DNA from: Agarophyton chilense
Lineage: Eukaryota > Rhodophyta > Florideophyceae > Gracilariales > Gracilariaceae
Length of the DNA stretch: 64,000 nucleotides
Assembly: GCA_030374765.1 (NCBI GenBank)
Contig: JARGXX010000115.1
Location: 62,001 to 126,000, forward strand
Direction of reading: 5' to 3'
Part shown: piece after piece, positions 31,500 through 42,235 of the stretch
Layout: each line of letters starts with the position of its first letter
Position numbering within the stretch: position 1 is the stretch's first letter
Notes under the pieces: model-generated
The model's input: the letters and a program-made list of their open reading frames with translations, nothing else
Databases searched by the model: none
Told to the model about the DNA's origin: nothing
Translations under genes and position numbers: made by a program

Positions 31500-33333
31500 A
31501 TGGACCACTCCGATGAACTAGAATTGGAACACAATAACGACCCTTTCTGTATCATCAGGAAAGAGAATTATAATGTTCGAGTAATCGTAGGACTTCGTTC
31601 CAAAACCTTTCAAGTGACCACAGTCGTATTGAAAACAGGCGCTGATCCCAATTTGGTCCATTTTAAGCTACTCCCACTTGGTTGGCAAGATTTCATTCAG
31701 GCGAGGAAAACCCCCAGGATTACCGATGCATCACGTAGATAAATGGACATGAAAGAAATAGTACCACTTTACTACCAGGTAGGACAATTCAAAGTCCGCA
31801 CGTGGTTTCTTGTATGTCCTAACTTAGCCGCTGAGGAAGTCCTAGGGACCTGTTTTATCGATCGATACATTAAGGCGATTTATCCAGGTCTTAGAAAAGT
31901 CGCATTCTACCGCGCACCTTCCGTATACATAACGGGTTCCGACCCGGAGCCAAAAGCTAACCGCAAACGAGCGGTTGTCTCCAAAAATACGAAGTCAAAT
32001 AAGGTTCGTTTGTCAAAGGCCATAACGATACCACAGATGTCCCAAATCGCTGTATCGGTCCATTACCAGTTCTCAGGTCTCGTAACGATTCAAAACCACC
32101 CGAAAACGATTCTGAAGCACCTTACCTTAATGGCCAATGAAGTAATGGACATCCACCCCAACAGGCCCTTCTTGGTCAAAATCAGCAACCTCAGAGATAT
32201 GCACGCACAGTTACCTAAAACTACAGTTATTTGCATCACTCTACCTGCGCTCTTGGTCATCATGGAGGCCGCAATGGATAACCTTGCAACTACAACTGCC
32301 GACGAGGGCGTTGACTCCTGGGAGCAGACATTCGCCATCGGCGCAGAATTCGAACCCTATGGGCCCCAGGTACTTGATCTCATCGGGGCCATGTGGTCAG
32401 GTAGATTATGGAAAATCAGAGCCACTACACCCCGCATTGAACTTCAGGATGATGCTATACCACAGTTCCAGCACCCGTACCGTACAGGCCTGAAGGGTAG
32501 GAAAACTATCGCCGACCAGATGGACAAAATGCGCAAACCTCACTTCATTGAGCTGGCGCATCCTATCCAATCCGAATAGGCAAGTTCCCTTATCCTCTTG
32601 GCGAAGAATGATGGCTCCTTCAGGTTCGGTGTCGAGTACAGGGAGCTGAACGCAGTAACCTAGAGGGACTAACACCCTGTACCCGTCATGGATGACTGTC
32701 TGGATTCCATAGGCGAAGCTGTCGTATTTACCACACCGGACGCTATCTTCGGATATTGGCAAATCTTCTTGGCCGAAGATGCGAGAGTGCTGACAACGTA
32801 CACCACCCATGAAGGTCTGTTAAGCTTTATCGTATACCCTTTGGTATAAAGAATGAGCCAGCAATATTCCAACGGGTAATGGACATCATATTGTTCAGAG
32901 TCAAAAAAAAGTTCGCCTTGGTCTATTTAGATGACGTCATCATCTTCCCATGTACCGTGAAGGAACACCCTCCCCATGCGAAGAAGGTACTAACAATCCT
33001 ACAGGACGATGGAGTGACACTGCAGCTCAGCAAATGCGCCTTCTTTCAGGCCTCGGTGGACAATCTCGGTCACGTCGTCCACCCAGGAAAGCTAAAGGTA
33101 GCCACACGGTCCACAAATGCGATCCGCCAGACTAAACATCCCAGGACCCACACGGAACTACGATCTTTCGTGGGGTTGTGCAATGTTTACTGACAGTTCG
33201 TTCAAGGGTTTTCAAAGATCTTGGCCCCGCTCACGAGGCATTTAAATCCCTAAAGAACCAGTTTCTGAACCCAACTATACTGGCTTTACCAAAACCCAAC
33301 AGGCCCTATGTCCTGGACACAGACGACTCTGAT
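31500..33333 (+). pseudogene. Element D protease, RT and truncated RNase H
   Basis: Protease relic at 31500-31900 with TGADPNLV, but the catalytic Asp codon reads Lys (LKTGA). A spacer region at 31743-32579 is followed by RT at 32585-33200 in several frames: KNDGSFRFGVEY, FGYWQIF, then FALVYLDDVIIF with the active-site YLDD kept, and ELRSFVGLCNVY. RNase H begins at about 33270 (LALPKPNRPYVLDTDDSD) and stops at the gypsy-2 LTR. Confidence 0.75.
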
Positions 33334-34249
33334 TGTAGAGCAACGCCCAGTTCGGGGATACTTGAAGATGCAACTCATAGAATGAGGGTTGAACCCTCCG
33401 AGGGTTATGACTATGATCCCCTCTAAGGTGTGCTGATGTGGCACTGTTTTCTGGTTAGAGTTCGCCTATGAAGAAAAGATTCGGATGGCCCATGGTTGGA
33501 TTGGCCCCGTGATTCACGTGGCTTAATTTTGGCACCGATTTTCGGATATTTGTTAGAACGTTGGACTTTTGGGCCCTGACAGTTGGATCTCCACGTGTAT
33601 GGCCCTGAGCAGGTGTGCACTACTGTAGAGTTTAGTTAGTGGGCCCTACTTAGGGAGATGAGATCTGATAGTCCGAAGCTCAGAGTAAATGGTAACCAAG
33701 GTTGGTCTTCGATACCTTTAGAGGTTCTTCGTCGCCATCGTTTCGGCCTTACAACCCGGAACGGGCTCTGGTTAGCAACGCCTGCGTAGGGACACGACTC
33801 CACTTGGAGAGTGCCCACGTTTGGGTTCCGTGCAACCACCCCCTTGGGACCGCTCAGACGACCTGCGTGCACGATACCCCGTGGGGGTTCTGCTTACTTG
33901 TTGCGTACTTTTTGTGTTTCCTTTCGAGGACAGGTTTTCGCCCCTGTATTGGGTTTCTTTTGTTGTTTCGCCCCTTTTCTGGTTCTCGGGTCTGGTGCCT
34001 GTTAGTGCCCGACCCTCGCCCCGTTTTTCCTCTTCGCCGGATTTTCCCCCATTCTTTGGGATACCCAGACCCATTCCCGACCCAACGGTTTCTACCCCTC
34101 ACCTCCGTCGGTACTGCCGGAATCCCCCGTGGGAGTTACACCCCACACTACGGGTGGAACGGAGGGCTCTGTCTCTGAGTCTGCCTCCCCCAGGGAGCAA
34201 GGCTTCGAACACCTTGAGAGCACTTCCCGTCGCCGGGTTTTGCTCCACA
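33334..34249 (+). repeat. 5' LTR of gypsy-2
   Basis: 916 bp, TGTAGAGC...GCTCCACA. A short inverted repeat AACCCTC/GAGGGTT lies near its left end, also present in the other copies. Confidence 0.92.
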
Positions 34250-34251
34250 AG

Positions 34252-34269
34252 TGGTCTCCCGACTTAGAA
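34252..34269 (+). other. Primer-binding site of gypsy-2
   Basis: TGGTCTCCCGACTTAGAA, two bases after the LTR, identical to gypsy-1. Confidence 0.75.
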
Positions 34270-34472
34270 TCCGTTCTCGGACTTTTGGGTTGGTCATCGA
34301 CGTGCTGGAATATCTCTTGGAAGAGGAAGCACCGTCGTGAAGATTTGTTGTAGTGGTCCCCTTTGGAAAGGGTGGAATTGGTTTTTATTTTTGTTTTGTG
34401 TTACGTCATCCGTTCTCCGGGAATCTCGTGATCGAATTTCATCGTTACCCCGAATCGTCGGTTTCGTGTCTG

Positions 34473-36497
34473 CCGCCTTCCCGTGGTTCCAGGGCTGGAT
34501 TGAACCGTCAAGCGAATTCAGTGCCCCCGGCTCCGCCTAGGTCGAGGAGCTCAATTCCCGAAGATCGGAACGATTCCGGTATCGATCCGGACACTAGGAG
34601 AGCACCGTCAGTGGTTTCAGGTCCTCGAGAGGTCGTGGCTGTGGGTCCAGCTCCAGTGGTGGAGACCCCCTCAGCAGCACCCCGAAGTCGGGCCGACCCT
34701 GAATTACAGCGCCTGGAGACTCGAATCGATATCGCCAACGCGGCTCACGTCGAGCTCCTTCAGGAGGTTACTACCCTCCGCCGCAGGGTGGAGGACGCCC
34801 AGGTGCGGGGAGTCGCCGATGACCTTCGTACCCTGAGGAGGGATGTGAACTCTCTTTTGGAAAGCTTTGGTACCCCTAAGGTCTTTATCCAGGAGTACTG
34901 GAGCCTCGTGGAGGAATACCGCGTGCAAGCGGAACGCTTCGGAGCTCGGCTGGACACCCCCGAGGCCATTATCCGTATGGACGGAGACACAGAAGCCTCC
35001 AAGGATAAACCCGACGTTTCGGAAGACGAAGAACACCGCTCCGCTAAACGGGACCGCCGCAAGTCCAAGAAGAGGGTTCACCTCCAAGAGGATTTATCGG
35101 ATTCCGATCCCAATCGCTCGTCATCGAGCTCGTCCTCCGAATCTTCGGATAGTGAAGATGGACGCCGGTCATCCCGGGCGACTCGGTCGAAGGCTACTTA
35201 CACCGCTCAAGGGGCAATCCGTACCCGAAAGAAGGGTAGGAAACACCTTGGATTAAGGGAGCTGAAGCCGACGAATCTTCTCTATCGGAAGCTGCTATCG
35301 TACCGCTATTACCGGTTGGATAACCCTTCGGGAGATCGAACATCCCGCGGAACGGGTAAGGTCAAGGACTACATCAAAAGGCTGAGCATCACTCTACAGA
35401 AGAGGGAGTTCACAGGAACAGACCCAATTCTGGTGCTCGATTTCCTTGCGAGGTTCGTCCAGGAGGCTGACATCCTCGGTATGAGTGATGCGCAAGCGTA
35501 TCTTGCATTACCCTATTTCTTAAAGGGGATGGCTGAAGACCAGTTCAACTCCGTCCGTGGATCATCCCGAGCCTCGGAAGGGGGAGTCACGTGCTGGCCC
35601 GAAGCGGTGCAGTACCTCTTGAGGTCATACGCTACTGGAAATGCGATTCAGGAAGCAATCCTTGCATTAAGGGATACGCGGCAGAAGCCGATGGAAACCG
35701 AAACGGTGTATTCAACTCGCTTGAATAAAGCGTTTCACCGATGCGGGAATGTATTCCCCGCCTACGAGAGATGCTCCATGTTTGTGGATGGTTTGGACCC
35801 CTCGATAAGGGCATTGGTTGCCCGACATCGGGAAGAGAAGCGCAAGCTGACCTACTTGGAACTGGTTCAGTACGCACAGGCTGAGGGGGATACTCTCCGT
35901 GCCCGGCAGAACCGAAAGAGTCGGCCGACACGTGCACTCCTCGCCGATGGAGGTAACTCGTCTTTGTCACTCGCAGGAGGCCCTGCCCCTGTGGGGGTCA
36001 ATGATAACATTCACTTCATGGGAAGTAACCCCGAATCTATGGGTACGTCTGAGTTGCCGTCGACATCCGCTCCGACTACGGATGAAGACCCTGCGCTCTA
36101 CACCCACGGACGGAGGGTGCCAGCTGCATCGCTACCTTTTGCGAATACCGCTGCTCGGTTCTCTCGCCCCGGATGGAGGGATACAGCACCACGTCGCGTG
36201 GATTCACGTCCACAACCGAACCCGGCAGAGCTGATTTGCTATTTGTATTACCTTCGTGGTCACAAAGCACCAGACTGCACATTTCCCCTGCGGGAGGGTT
36301 CACGAATTATCGCTCAGTACGAGGCTCTGACCCCTGAGGAGAAAGCTTGAGTCCCGAGTAGGTCCTATGAGGAACAAAGGATACTCCGAGCTCACCTTGC
36401 TGACAGGGATACAGAACTTGTACCCGCGAACGGGGGACAACCGGTCCCCTTCGAGGCAACTGCACCGAATTCGGTGGGGTCCGCTTCGAAAAACTAA
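34473..36497 (+). pseudogene. gag: Gypsy-2 Gag (start codon deleted, nonsense codon)
   Basis: Colinear with gypsy-1 Gag. A 10-bp deletion at 34472/34473 removes the segment containing the gypsy-1 ATG; an upstream frame runs in from 34353 but has no ATG. The capsid-like domain and acidic Ser linker are intact. The zinc knuckle has lost its second Cys (CYLYYLRGHKAPDC), and TGA at 36348-36350 replaces an Arg codon. The frame otherwise ends in UCG AAA AAC UAA (36486-36497), the slip site. Confidence 0.85.
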
Positions 36498-36521
36498 GCT
36501 TGGGAGTCTCCCCTGCGGGAG
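36486..36521 (+). promoter_or_regulatory. Candidate -1 frameshift signal, gag to protease
   Basis: UCG AAA AAC UAA at the end of gag, followed 13 nt later by a stem CTCCC/GGGAG with loop CTGC (36508-36521). Protease lies in frame -1 and is open from 36494. Gypsy-1 has the same slip sequence and a CCCC/GGGG stem. Frameshifting itself is inferred. Confidence 0.55.
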
Positions 36522-37213
36522 GGGCGTCTTCTAAGCCGGGGTTGAAGACCCCCGAGGCGTTCCAGCTTCGCTCCCCAGCTGTGACTATCCTTTCAAGGAG
36601 AACGGCTGACACCGACGTTAACCCGGGATACTTTAGTGTCCTCCGTCGCCCGTGGATACGGTCCCGTGATCTCTGTATTCCAGATCGAGTTATGGAAATG
36701 GCCAAGCGGAATTATAAAGTATTCGCCGACTTCGGCCTGTCCAACCAGTTTATGGTTCGTCAAATATCCGTCCTGGATACAGGAGCCGCTCCTAACTTAA
36801 TTCATGTTGAATTGTTACCCCCGCTGCTCCGGGTTCAAGTTCGTACCGGTCCACGTTTGGATATCGCCGATGCGAACAATAACCCGCTACGGACACTGGG
36901 TACAATTTCCCTCATGGTGAGGTTAGGCTCCTATCTCGTTCAGCTAGAGTTTATTGTATACAAGTCACTTGCAGCACCAGTCATACTGGGTTGTGACTTT
37001 TGCGACCGCTTCGTGGAAGCCATCCGTCCTCTGAATAGAACTGTGGAACTCGAAGACGGGTCTACGATCCCAATCGTTCGTAAACCCTTACAGGGAGCAG
37101 CGCGAACACGCGTTCCTCTCCCTGTCGCGCAGGAATCTGTGAAGAAGGACCCGGTGTCTACACGGGTAAAGGTTGCGAAGTCAGTGGCTATCCCGCCAGA
37201 AACCCAGGTTTAG
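36494..37213 (+). CDS. Gypsy-2 protease (Pro)
   Basis: Open in frame -1 to gag, about 239 codons. The retropepsin motif VLDTGAAPNLI lies near 36770-36805 and the second motif ILGCDF near 36980. It would cleave the Gag and Gag-Pol polyproteins. It ends at TAG 37211-37213, and pol follows in the same frame with no other interruption. Confidence 0.85.
   Translation, partial: LSLGVSPAGGASSKPGLKTPEAFQLRSPAVTILSRRTADTDVNPGYFSVLRRPWIRSRDLCIPDRVMEMAKRNYKVFADFGLSNQFMVRQISVLDTGAAPNLIHVELLPPLLRVQVRTGPRLDIADANNNPLRTLGTISLMVRLGSYLVQLEFIVYKSLAAPVILGCDFCDRFVEAIRPLNRTVELEDGSTIPIVRKPLQGAARTRVPLPVAQESVKKDPVSTRVKVAKSVAIPPETQV
37211..37213 (+). promoter_or_regulatory. Candidate readthrough UAG between protease and RT
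   Basis: GUU UAG GUC, in frame with both flanking domains, and identical in position and context in gypsy-1 (18089-18091). Retroviruses such as murine leukaemia virus use UAG readthrough at the gag-pol border; here it would be at pro-pol. Confidence 0.45.
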
Positions 37214-40200
37214 GTCACAGTTATTACGAAGAAAATTGGTGTGCATGTGGTACAACCGAACCCGTCTCTGTATACGCGGCGTCAACTCGCCCTTGCGAAT
37301 GGGGTTGTATCCGTGGAACCGGATAAACCTTTCAAGGTTTTGGTAGCCAACTTTGGAAAGACAACGCAGCATTTGGTCAAACGCCAGATCCTGGGTTCTG
37401 TTCTTCCACATCCGCATGCGGTCGTACCTACAAAGATCTCTATCGCAGAGGTCCTTGTTGTGGCGGACCATAAGGAGGGGGAGTACACTGCCGAGATCGC
37501 GGAAGACGGTGAGCATACGACTGCAGCTCCACACGCTGAACACTTTAAACCTCAGAAGGTTACGGCCCCTATCACAGGAGCAGACCAGACGGATCCTGTT
37601 CAGGAATTGGAGAAATGGGATCTCAACCATGTACCCGCATCTCATCGGGAGAAGCTGAGGCACATGCTTCGTGAATTTACCCCCATGTGGGATGGTTCCC
37701 TTGGAACTATTGGGATTACAGAACACCTCATCGACTTGTTACCGAACACTCGGCCTATTGCCCAACACCCTTACAGAGCTGGACCGAAAGCTCGGGAAGA
37801 GGAGAAATCTCAGGTGGAGAAGATGCTTAAAGCGGGCGTAATTGAACCTGTCCAGTCCGCTTGGGCCTCACCAGTGGTGTTAGTTCCGAAACCGGATGGA
37901 TCGTGGCGTTTCTGCATCGATTACAGACGCCTGAACGAGGTAACCATTAAGGATGTGTACCCGATCCCTCGGATGGACGAATACATTGACTCCCTTGGGA
38001 GCGCTACTGTTTTCTCTACCCTCGACGCCAATTCGGGCTACTGGCAAGTCCCTATTAGGGAGGAAGATCGAGACAAAACGGCTTTCGTGTGTCATCAAGG
38101 ACTTTTCCGATTCTGGAGGATGCCTTTTGGGTTGACAAATGCCCCCGCAACGTTTAAACGGGCGATAGACATTCTGTTGGCTCCCTTCAAGTGGAAGACG
38201 TGTCTAGTGTATTTAGACGACATTATTGTCTTCTCCAACAACCTGGATGACCACCTCGAACACGTCAGGGACGTAATGAAGATACTCCGCGACGCGGGAA
38301 TCACCTTGAAACTCAAGAAGTGCGAGTTTTTCACCGATTCGGTTAAGTATCTGGGTCATATCATCCGTCCCGGACAGCTTTCAATCGATGAAGTACGAGT
38401 GAAATCCTTGAAGGAAGAAAAACACCCGAAAAATCAAACGGAGTTGCGATCCTTCTTAGGTCTGTGTAACGTGTATCGCCGATTCGTCCCGAACTTTGCG
38501 GATTTTGCCACCCCCCTCAACAGGCTCCTGACGAATGGACAACCAGTTGAACTGGAACCTTTTGGCGACGCGGAAGCGTCTACCTTCACGGCACTGGTGA
38601 ATGCCGTAACATCACCGCCAATCTTGGCTCTACCCAATCCTGGGCTCCCTTACGAAGTGGACACCGATGCTAGTGCAAACCAAGTAGGGTGTGCACTGTT
38701 CCAATCCTCTGAGGATGGTGAACGTCACCCTATTGGGTACTGGTCACGTTCCCTGAATGTCCATGAAAGGAACTACTCGGTCTCCGAGAAAGAATGTTTA
38801 GCCGTTGTGTGGGCCTTAGCTACACTTCGCCCCTATCTGTTGGGTACTCGTTTCAAAGTCCATACGGACCACGCATGCTTGCGTTGGCTCCTGGAGATCT
38901 CCGAACCTTCGGGCTTCCTTATGCGCTGGCGTCTCCGACTGTCGGAATTCGACTTTGAGATCCTTTACAAGAAAGGGAAGCTGAACAATCAGGCTGATGC
39001 ACTATCCCGCTTGGGAACCACAGCGGAAACGGAGCCCTACGAGGACGATGAAATCCCATGTTTTATGGTATCGGACCTCGAGGGAGGAGCTCAACCGCTG
39101 ACGGATGATGTTTGTGACGATATACTCGTCAACGAGAGTCTGGATTCGCCGAACGGCTCTTTTATACCTATCTGTCCAGAGGAGATGATACGCGAGCAAC
39201 AGCTCGACACATTCTGTACACGGATTCGGTCTCGCCTCAACGGAGGATTTCAGTTACCTTTCGAGGACGACGATCAGGGTTACCTAATCAGGACCGTTGG
39301 ACCTCGCCCGAGGATAGTGGTGCCGCACACCCTACAACAGAGGGTATTACACCTCACTCACTATGTGAAGGTTGGCGCCCACCCCGGGGGAAGAAAACTG
39401 TACCTCACGTTGAGAAGGGACTTTTACTGGCCGGCAATGGCATTCGATTGTTACGCCGTCAGACGGGCCTGCGCCAATTGCGCCAAGAATGACGTCAAAC
39501 TTCGGAAGCACTCTAAGAAGTTGACGCTGTTCCCGGCACGGGCTCCACTCGAATTCGTGGCCATAGACATCCTAGGGGAGTTTATCAGGACGCCCCGAGG
39601 TCATCGGTATCTGCTTGTCATTTCTGACAGATTCTCTAAGCTAACGAGAACTGTGCCGCTGAAGCGGATCACCGCCGCTACCGTCGCGCAAGCGTTCGTG
39701 ACCCATTGGGTGTTCGTATATGGACCGCCGGTGCAGCTGTTATCCGACAACGGAGGGCAATTCGCATCAAAGTTCTTTCAGGATGTATGTCGAATCCTTG
39801 ATGTATGGAATTTATTTGTTACTACGTATCACCCTCAGGGGAATGGCCAGGTGGAGAGGTTTAACCGCACGATACTCAACGCTTTGAGATCGTATGTTGC
39901 GGATCACCCCAAACATTGGGACTTGTACACAGACGCTATCACGTATGCATACAACACCCAGGTACATCGGGTTATATCGTTATCCCCATTCGAACTGGTA
40001 CTGTCGAGGACACCGCCGCCGGTCGCCATCGAGGCTCAACCGACGCTGTCGACGTACCTGTCACCGGGATTGTACCGAGAAGCCTGGAAGGAGTGGCTTA
40101 CGAAGATGGTGCCGATAGCCCGGAAAGCAATGGACAAAGCTCAACGCGCCTACAAGAAGGTCTTTGACAATCGGGTTCGCAAACCTCTACCTCAGGTGGA

Positions 40201-41032
40201 GCCCGACGACTTCGTCTTCCTTCGAAAGGAATACTACAATCCTGAAAAGGAACGTAGGCACAAGCTTTCGCCAATAGTGGACGGACCCTATCGTGTGGTT
40301 TCTGTAGACCCGGACACGGTGGTATTGGATATCGCTAACCGCCACGAACGGATCTCCAGGGACCGCATCACACGAGCGCCCAACCCAAATGTGGAAGTGG
40401 TGTCGGCACCAATGCCCTCCACAGGGGATGATTCAACGGAAGTTAACCCGTCAGGCGGAGATTCGAACACCGGCCCCGTTATACTTCCGCACCCGGAACG
40501 TGGTTTAACCGACCTACCGGAAACTTCGGATACTCCCAAACCTGGGCCCGCTCCCTCAAGGGCCCAGTCAACGAACTCTTACAGAGTTACTCCCCCACTG
40601 GAGGTAATCAAGCCTCCTGGCTCTCCGCCTAAGGAGGGGGAGGAGGACTTAGTTCCTTCGCAGGACGATGTTTCGGCGTCAGCCAGTCGCCCTAACAGGG
40701 AATCTAGTTCTCACAGTGAGACGGCGAGCCCGACCGAGCCGGCAACAGAGAAGTCACAACCCCAGCGTATGGGTAGCGACATCACCGCCGACCCAGCCGA
40801 GCACGACGTCAGAAAAGATGACGAAACCACGCCTAGGGGGAGTCGTGTGGAGAACTCCGCACCCGGAACGCCTACAGAGCCGACGATCACCCGCCGCCGC
40901 GGACGAGACACTGAGGTGTCGCACACTCAAACCCCGCTTTCTCGGGAACGAGCTGTGTCAGCGGACCCGCGCGGGGAAGACCTCGACAACGAGGTTGACC
41001 AAATTTGGCTCTCCGTTATGGAATGGGAATAG
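37214..41032 (+). CDS. pol: Gypsy-2 Pol: reverse transcriptase, RNase H, integrase
   Basis: Fully open, 1,272 residues. Numbering from 37241, RT is about 200-420 (FCIDYRRLNEV, D262, YLDD 324-327), RNase H 470-590 (D474, D476, E517, D543), integrase zinc finger H707, H714, C744, C747, and core D776, D836, E872 with the FYWP and VERFNRT signatures. A GPY/F-like region (GPYRVV) follows, then a long low-complexity acidic Pro/Ser/Thr tail ending VMEWE. All catalytic residues are present. Chromoviruses usually end in a chromodomain here; in this family that domain is separate, downstream at 41609. Confidence 0.93.
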   Translation, partial: VTVITKKIGVHVVQPNPSLYTRRQLALANGVVSVEPDKPFKVLVANFGKTTQHLVKRQILGSVLPHPHAVVPTKISIAEVLVVADHKEGEYTAEIAEDGEHTTAAPHAEHFKPQKVTAPITGADQTDPVQELEKWDLNHVPASHREKLRHMLREFTPMWDGSLGTIGITEHLIDLLPNTRPIAQHPYRAGPKAREEEKSQVEKMLKAGVIEPVQSAWASPVVLVPKPDGSWRFCIDYRRLNEVTIKDVYPIPRMDEYIDSLGSATVFSTLDANSGYWQVPIREEDRDKTAFVCHQGLFRFWRMPFGLTNAPATFKRAIDILLAPFKWKTCLVYLDDIIVFSNNLDDHLEHVRDVMKILRDAGITLKLKKCEFFTDSVKYLGHIIRPGQLSIDEVRVKSLKEEKHPKNQTELRSFLGLCNVYRRFVPNFADFATPLNRLLTNGQPVELEPFGDAEASTFTALVNAVTSPPILALPNPGLPYEVDTDASANQVGCALFQSSEDGERHPIGYWSRSLNVHERNYSVSEKECLAVVWALATLRPYLLGTRFKVHTDHACLRWLLEISEPSGFLMRWRLRLSEFDFEILYKKGKLNNQADALSRLGTTAETEPYEDDEIPCFMVSDLEGGAQPLTDDVCDDILVNESLDSPNGSFIPICPEEMIREQQLDTFCTRIRSRLNGGFQLPFEDDDQGYLIRTVGPRPRIVVPHTLQQRVLHLTHYVKVGAHPGGRKLYLTLRRDFYWPAMAFDCYAVRRACANCAKNDVKLRKHSKKLTLFPARAPLEFVAIDILGEFIRTPRGHRYLLVISDRFSKLTRTVPLKRITAATVAQAFVTHWVFVYGPPVQLLSDNGGQFASKFFQDVCRILDVWNLFVTTYHPQGNGQVERFNRTILNALRSYVADHPKHWDLYTDAITYAYNTQVHRVISLSPFELVLSRTPPPVAIEAQPTLSTYLSPGLYREAWKEWLTKMVPIARKAMDKAQRAYKKVFDNRVRKPLPQVEPDDFVFLRKEYYNPEKERRHKLSPIVDGPYRVVSVDPDTVVLDIANRHERISRDRITRAPNPNVEVVSAPMPSTGDDSTEVNPSGGDSNTGPVILPHPERGLTDLPETSDTPKPGPAPSRAQSTNSYRVTPPLEVIKPPGSPPKEGEEDLVPSQDDVSASASRPNRESSSHSETASPTEPATEKSQPQRMGSDITADPAEHDVRKDDETTPRGSRVENSAPGTPTEPTITRRRGRDTEVSHTQTPLSRERAVSADPRGEDLDNEVDQIWLSVMEWE

Positions 41033-41608
41033 GAACTCCTATGGAGAAACTGGAACCCTCAGGAATGGGAAAGAAATGAGTGAGACCCGTCGGGGAAAGC
41101 TCAGGATAATGCTAGCGCGTGTCGAAAGCGCCACCTCACATCCGCATATGCAGATTTTCCCGCACAAAGAACGGTCACCCCACACGGGGCGCCCGCGCAT
41201 TTGTGTGGCACACGTCGAATGGCACCGAGCCAATCAAAAGGCTCTGACCAGCAACCGTCGCGCAAACCGCCTCCGTCGCACGGCGCGTTGCACGGGAGCA
41301 ACCTTCGTCCCCGTAGCTCGGGTTGACGTTGAAGTCTTACCCCCCTGAGATTGGAGACGCTACTGCGTCGCGGTCTCTCAACCGTCACGGAATCTAAGAA
41401 CACCGTTGTTATCGTGAAGATCTCAGCTTTAAGAAAAACGCCAAACTGGGCCGTTTTGACTCCGTAGACGGAAGTTACAACGTAGCCCACAGGCCACTCG
41501 GCGCCGTTTGGACGAAGTGCTGAGACCCGCTCGCAACACGGAAAAGAACCCACCGGGGTGTGTCTAGACCCTACGTTGACACCCTCAAGGGAACTAGAGC
41601 GTTCCAAG

Positions 41609-41848
41609 ATGGAAGAGAAGCCCGAACAGGGAAAAGTGTACCCGCAGGAATTCGTTATCGATCGCATCGTGCGTCACATCTACACCCCCGAGGGAGAAGT
41701 TCGCTACCAAGTCCGATGGTACGGATTCTCGCCTGATGAGGATACAGTGGAACCCATTGAGCACCTTCCGAGGTCTAAGGTTTTATCCTATCACCGACGC
41801 GCTCGGGTAACCTTGCCTCCAAATCTGGATCGTGCCCAAGTCGGGTAA
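41609..41848 (+). CDS. Detached chromodomain protein of gypsy-2
   Basis: 79 residues, identical in layout to 13454-13693. In phase with pol but separated by 576 nt with several stops (for example TGA near 41080). FVIDRIVRH, VRYQVRWYGF and TVEPIEHL mark a chromodomain with one aromatic-cage position (W to V) missing. Conservation of this short ORF in both copies supports translation. Confidence 0.75.
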   Translation: MEEKPEQGKVYPQEFVIDRIVRHIYTPEGEVRYQVRWYGFSPDEDTVEPIEHLPRSKVLSYHRRARVTLPPNLDRAQVG

Positions 41849-42027
41849 GCCACCACGGGAACTGGTGTGGATGCGACCTCGAAGTGAGAAAGATGTTGGA
41901 CATCTGAAGAGGAATTGAGGAGAGTATCCCGAAGAACACGTATTGAGAGGGAATGTCTACTGGCCCTCGGCCTAGCGCCGTTAACCGGGGAACACAACAC
42001 CGGTTATCGGGACAGTTTATGATGAAA

Positions 42028-42175
42028 AAGGAAAAGAAGACCCACGAAGTGGAGAAGAAGATTAAGAAGAAGATTGGACCCTAGGAAGGGAAGAAGATGA
42101 AGAAGATCCTAAGAAGGAAGAAGAAAAGAAGTAGAAGTTAAGATCCTAGGAAGGAAGAAGAAAAGAAGTTATGCA
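42028..42175 (+). repeat. Internal purine-rich (GAA/AAG) tract, gypsy-2
   Basis: Sense-strand purine run, repeated AAGAAG and GGAAG units, between the chromodomain and the 3' end of the antisense ORF; counterpart of 13130-13290. Confidence 0.5.
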
Positions 42176-42235
42176 AATATCAGAAGTTTACTATTGTCGC
42201 CAAGCTATGGACTCCACAATTGTCCGAAGGCGGAA

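Larger units (their letters stand above)
28621..33333 (+). mobile_element. Decayed Ty3/gypsy element D, cut by gypsy-2
   Basis: LTR-like region, primer site, gag, protease and RT in gypsy order, all with stops and shifts. It ends abruptly in RNase H (RPYVLDTDDSD) where the gypsy-2 LTR starts. The rest of RNase H, integrase and the 3' LTR are absent from the other side of gypsy-2. Confidence 0.75.
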
